Shown here: piece by piece, positions 61,503-64,000 of the stretch
How positions within the stretch are numbered: position 1 is the stretch's first letter
Layout: every line of letters starts with the position of its first letter
DNA from: Empedobacter falsenii
Lineage (GTDB): Bacteria; Bacteroidota; Bacteroidia; Flavobacteriales; Weeksellaceae
Length of the DNA stretch: 64,000 nt
NCBI RefSeq assembly: GCF_013488205.1
Contig: NZ_CP040908.1
Span: 1,775,876-1,839,875, forward strand
Direction of reading: 5' to 3'
Translations under genes and position numbers: made by a program
The notes under the pieces: model-generated
What the model was told of the DNA's origin: nothing
The model's database searches: none
What the model saw: only the letters and a program-made list of their open reading frames with translations

Positions 61503-64000
61503 ATGGAAATCGCATCTAAATATACGCCAACGGAAGTTGAAGGAAAATGGTATGAATACTGGATGGAGAAGAAGTATTTTAAATCTACTCCAGATGAAAG
61601 AAAAGCTTACACAATAGTCATTCCACCACCAAATGTAACAGGGGTCTTACACATGGGACATATGTTAAATAATACGATTCAGGACGTTTTAATTCGTCGT
61701 GCACGTATGCGTGGATTCAATGCTTGTTGGGTACCAGGTACAGACCATGCTTCGATTGCTACGGAAGCGAAAGTTGTTGCGAAATTAAAAGAAGAAGGTG
61801 TTTCTAAATTTGATATTGGTCGTGAAGAATTTCTTAGTCATGCTTGGGATTGGACGCATAAGCATGGTGGAATTATTTTAGATCAATTAAAAAAGTTAGG
61901 AGCTTCTTGCGATTGGGATCGTACAAAATTTACGATGGATCCAGATTTATCTGAATCTGTTCAACGTGTTTTTGTTGATTTATATAACAAGGGATTAATT
62001 TACCGTGGATACCGTATGGTAAACTGGGATCCAGAGGCGAAGACAAATATTTCTGACGAAGAAGTTATTCATGTTGATAAAAATGGAAAATTATATCATT
62101 TAAAATATCAAGTTGACGGAACTGATCAATATATTGTTGTAGCGACAACTCGTCCTGAAACAATTTTTGGTGACTCTGCAGTTTGTATCAATCCAAATGA
62201 CGAGCGATACGAATGGTTGAAAGGAAAACAAGTTATTGTTCCAATCGTTGGTCGTAAAGTAAATATTATCGAAGACGAATATGTTGACATCGAATTTGGT
62301 ACAGGATGTCTTAAAGTTACGCCTGCGCACGATGTAAACGATTACGAATTAGGTAAAAAACATAACTTAGATTTCATTGATATTTTTACAGATGATGCAA
62401 AATTGAATGATTTAGGATTAAATTATGCTGGATTAGACCGTTTCAAAGCGCGTAAAGAAATCGAAAAAGAATTAGAAGAAAAAGGTTTACTTGAAAAAGT
62501 AGAAAATTATAATAATAAAGTTGGTACATCTGAAAGAACAGGAGCGGTGATTGAGCCTAAAATCTCTAATCAATGGTTCTTGAAAATGACAGATTTAGCT
62601 AAACCAGCTTTAGATAATGTAATGAATGATACGATTAAATTTCATCCTGCGAAATTTAAAAATACGTATCGTAATTGGATGGAAAATGTAACAGATTGGA
62701 ACATTTCTCGTCAATTATGGTGGGGACACCAAATTCCTGCATTTTTCTATGGTGATGGAAACGAAGATTTCGTTGTGGCTTTAACAAAAGAAGAAGCTTT
62801 ACCATTAGCACAAGAAAAAACAGGAAATGCTGCATTAACTATTGAAGATTTACGTCAAGATGAAGATGCATTAGATACTTGGTTTTCTTCTTGGTTATGG
62901 CCAATTTCTGTTTTCAACGGAATTAATGAGCCAGAAAATGAAGAAATCAATTATTATTATCCAACACAAGATTTAGTAACTGGTCCAGATATTATTTTCT
63001 TCTGGGTAGCGCGTATGATTGTGGCTGGATATGAGTATCGCAACGAATTACCTTTCGAAAATGTATATTTTACAGGAATTGTTCGTGATAAACAAGGACG
63101 TAAAATGTCGAAATCGTTAGGAAATTCACCAGATCCAATCGAATTGATGAACGAATACGGTGCAGATGCAACGCGTATGGGAATGTTGTTAACGGCGCCT
63201 GCTGGGAATGATTTACCTTTCGATGTTGATTTGTGTTTACAAGGACGTAATTTCGCCAATAAAATTTGGAATGCTTTCCGTTTAATCAAAGGTTGGGAAG
63301 TTAAAGAAGATTTAGTACAAACTTCTGCTCAAGCAAAAGCGGTTGAATGGTTCGAAAATAAATTCCAACAAACATTAGCAGATATCGAATATAATTACGA
63401 TCAATATCGTTTATCTGATTCATTGATGGCGATTTATAAATTGATTTGGGATGATTTCTGTTCTTGGTATTTAGAAGCGATTAAACCTACTTTTGGTGAG
63501 CCAATTGATGCAAAAACTTATGCTGTAACTATTTCTTATTTAGAAAATGTATTGAAAGTTTTACATCCATTTATGCCTTTCTTAACAGAAGAAATTTGGC
63601 ACTTAATTGCAGAAAGAACAGAAAACGAAGCCTTGATTATTTCTAAATATCCAGAAGTAACATCTTTTAACGAAGAAATTATCAAGAATTTCGAAAATAC
63701 AAAAGAAGCAACTACGGCAATTCGTGGATTACGTTCAGAAAAAGGAATGTCGCCAAAAGAAGCTTTAGAAGTTTTTGCTGAAGATCAAGCTGCGAACGAA
63801 ATTTATGTTGATGTTTTCTCTAAATTAGGAAATGTTTCTAATTTCAATACAGGAGATAAACCAGAAAAAGGTTTTGCTTTTCGCGTTGGGACGCTAGAAT
63901 TTATGGTTCCGATGTCTGATAATATCGATATTGAAGCTGAACGCGAGAAATTACAAAAAGAGTTGGATTACAACCAAGGTTTCTTAAATTCTGTTCGTAA
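61503..64000 (+). CDS. valS: Valine--tRNA ligase, N-terminal 832 residues
   Basis: A class I aminoacyl-tRNA synthetase that attaches valine to tRNA-Val in the cytoplasm. From ATG 61503 the frame is open to the window end. The signatures are [13 protein letters not shown] with the HIGH-type motif at about 50-53, an editing domain (about 190-330) with [12 protein letters not shown], and KMSKS at about 534-538. The anticodon-binding domain follows. The C-terminal coiled coil of about 50-60 residues lies beyond the window. No internal stop or frameshift is seen. Confidence 0.97.
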   Translation, partial: MEIASKYTPTEVEGKWYEYWMEKKYFKSTPDERKAYTIVIPPPNVTGVLHMGHMLNNTIQDVLIRRARMRGFNACWVPGTDHASIATEAKVVAKLKEEGVSKFDIGREEFLSHAWDWTHKHGGIILDQLKKLGASCDWDRTKFTMDPDLSESVQRVFVDLYNKGLIYRGYRMVNWDPEAKTNISDEEVIHVDKNGKLYHLKYQVDGTDQYIVVATTRPETIFGDSAVCINPNDERYEWLKGKQVIVPIVGRKVNIIEDEYVDIEFGTGCLKVTPAHDVNDYELGKKHNLDFIDIFTDDAKLNDLGLNYAGLDRFKARKEIEKELEEKGLLEKVENYNNKVGTSERTGAVIEPKISNQWFLKMTDLAKPALDNVMNDTIKFHPAKFKNTYRNWMENVTDWNISRQLWWGHQIPAFFYGDGNEDFVVALTKEEALPLAQEKTGNAALTIEDLRQDEDALDTWFSSWLWPISVFNGINEPENEEINYYYPTQDLVTGPDIIFFWVARMIVAGYEYRNELPFENVYFTGIVRDKQGRKMSKSLGNSPDPIELMNEYGADATRMGMLLTAPAGNDLPFDVDLCLQGRNFANKIWNAFRLIKGWEVKEDLVQTSAQAKAVEWFENKFQQTLADIEYNYDQYRLSDSLMAIYKLIWDDFCSWYLEAIKPTFGEPIDAKTYAVTISYLENVLKVLHPFMPFLTEEIWHLIAERTENEALIISKYPEVTSFNEEIIKNFENTKEATTAIRGLRSEKGMSPKEALEVFAEDQAANEIYVDVFSKLGNVSNFNTGDKPEKGFAFRVGTLEFMVPMSDNIDIEAEREKLQKELDYNQGFLNSVR

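Noticed and set aside
62957-63289. Minus-strand open frame of 110 codons inside valS
   Set aside because: valS is unmistakable on the plus strand here, including its KMSKS motif, so the antisense frame is a by-product.

Overview
The window looks like chromosomal DNA of a Flavobacteriia member, most likely Weeksellaceae (Empedobacter-, Chryseobacterium- or Elizabethkingia-like). Reasons: strong AT richness; gene starts without a clear Shine-Dalgarno sequence; many promoters with the Bacteroidetes -7 box TAnnTTTG; a SAM-I-controlled, two-subunit methionine synthase; a TonB-dependent receptor; LIC_10190-, OstA- and DUF1573-type proteins; and short palindromic intergenic repeats typical of this class. 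The genus is an inference from family content. I saw no tRNA, rRNA, CRISPR array, transposase or prophage gene.

Layout. 0-4.3 kb: end of a phenylacetate degradation operon (thiolase, PaaY, PaaZ, enoyl-CoA hydratase family) with palindromes in its gaps and a terminator at 4251. 4.3-12 kb: a nonsense-broken secreted protein, a protease-fold protein with both catalytic Asp replaced by His, an FKBP, a cyclophilin/radical-SAM operon, and a glsA-lysR-yeiH operon. 12-15.6 kb: a secreted beta-propeller, OsmC and a CocE/NonD hydrolase. 15.7-20 kb: a compact run of eight small soluble proteins (3 SRPBCC, 2 VOC, 2 DUF1801, 1 DUF2461). 20-29 kb: a Tat-type alkaline phosphatase, a hypothetical, a methyltransferase and three paralogous long-chain acyl-CoA ligases. 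29-35 kb: DEAD-box helicase, a yefM-yoeB toxin-antitoxin locus whose antitoxin has a premature stop, map, and a yceI-DODA-yceI operon. 35-45 kb: alanine symporter, UvrD/PcrA, Fur, DyP peroxidase, and an OstA-lipoprotein-aminotransferase operon. 44.7-49 kb: a frameshifted methyltransferase, an AraC-MFS pair, and a two-repeat protein frameshifted in a G7 tract. 49-56 kb: the methionine region: metF, split metH, two divergent SAM-I riboswitches and a homoserine dehydrogenase. 56-61.4 kb: thioredoxin-like/TonB receptor operon divergent from a DtxR/MntR regulator coupled to a LIC_10190 membrane protein, then DUF1573. 61.5 kb to the end: valS, cut by the window edge.

How genes work together. The methionine genes form one regulon: both riboswitches should sense S-adenosylmethionine and adjust flux from homoserine and recycling of homocysteine. 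The DtxR-like regulator probably represses the TonB receptor through a palindrome that overlaps the receptor's -7 box. The AraC regulator probably controls the adjacent drug-efflux-like MFS gene. The LysR gene probably controls the YeiH-type exporter.

Most striking observations: (1) an intact yoeB toxin and a preserved two-site operator next to an antitoxin stopped at codon 8; (2) a duplicated-domain protein switched out of frame by a 7-G homopolymer and flanked by twin terminators; (3) the double His-Thr-Gly protease-fold protein; (4) divergent SAM-I riboswitches; (5) several predicted leaderless mRNAs. Four coding lesions in 64 kb, two of them in homopolymers, mean that sequencing or assembly error must be excluded before biological readings are accepted.
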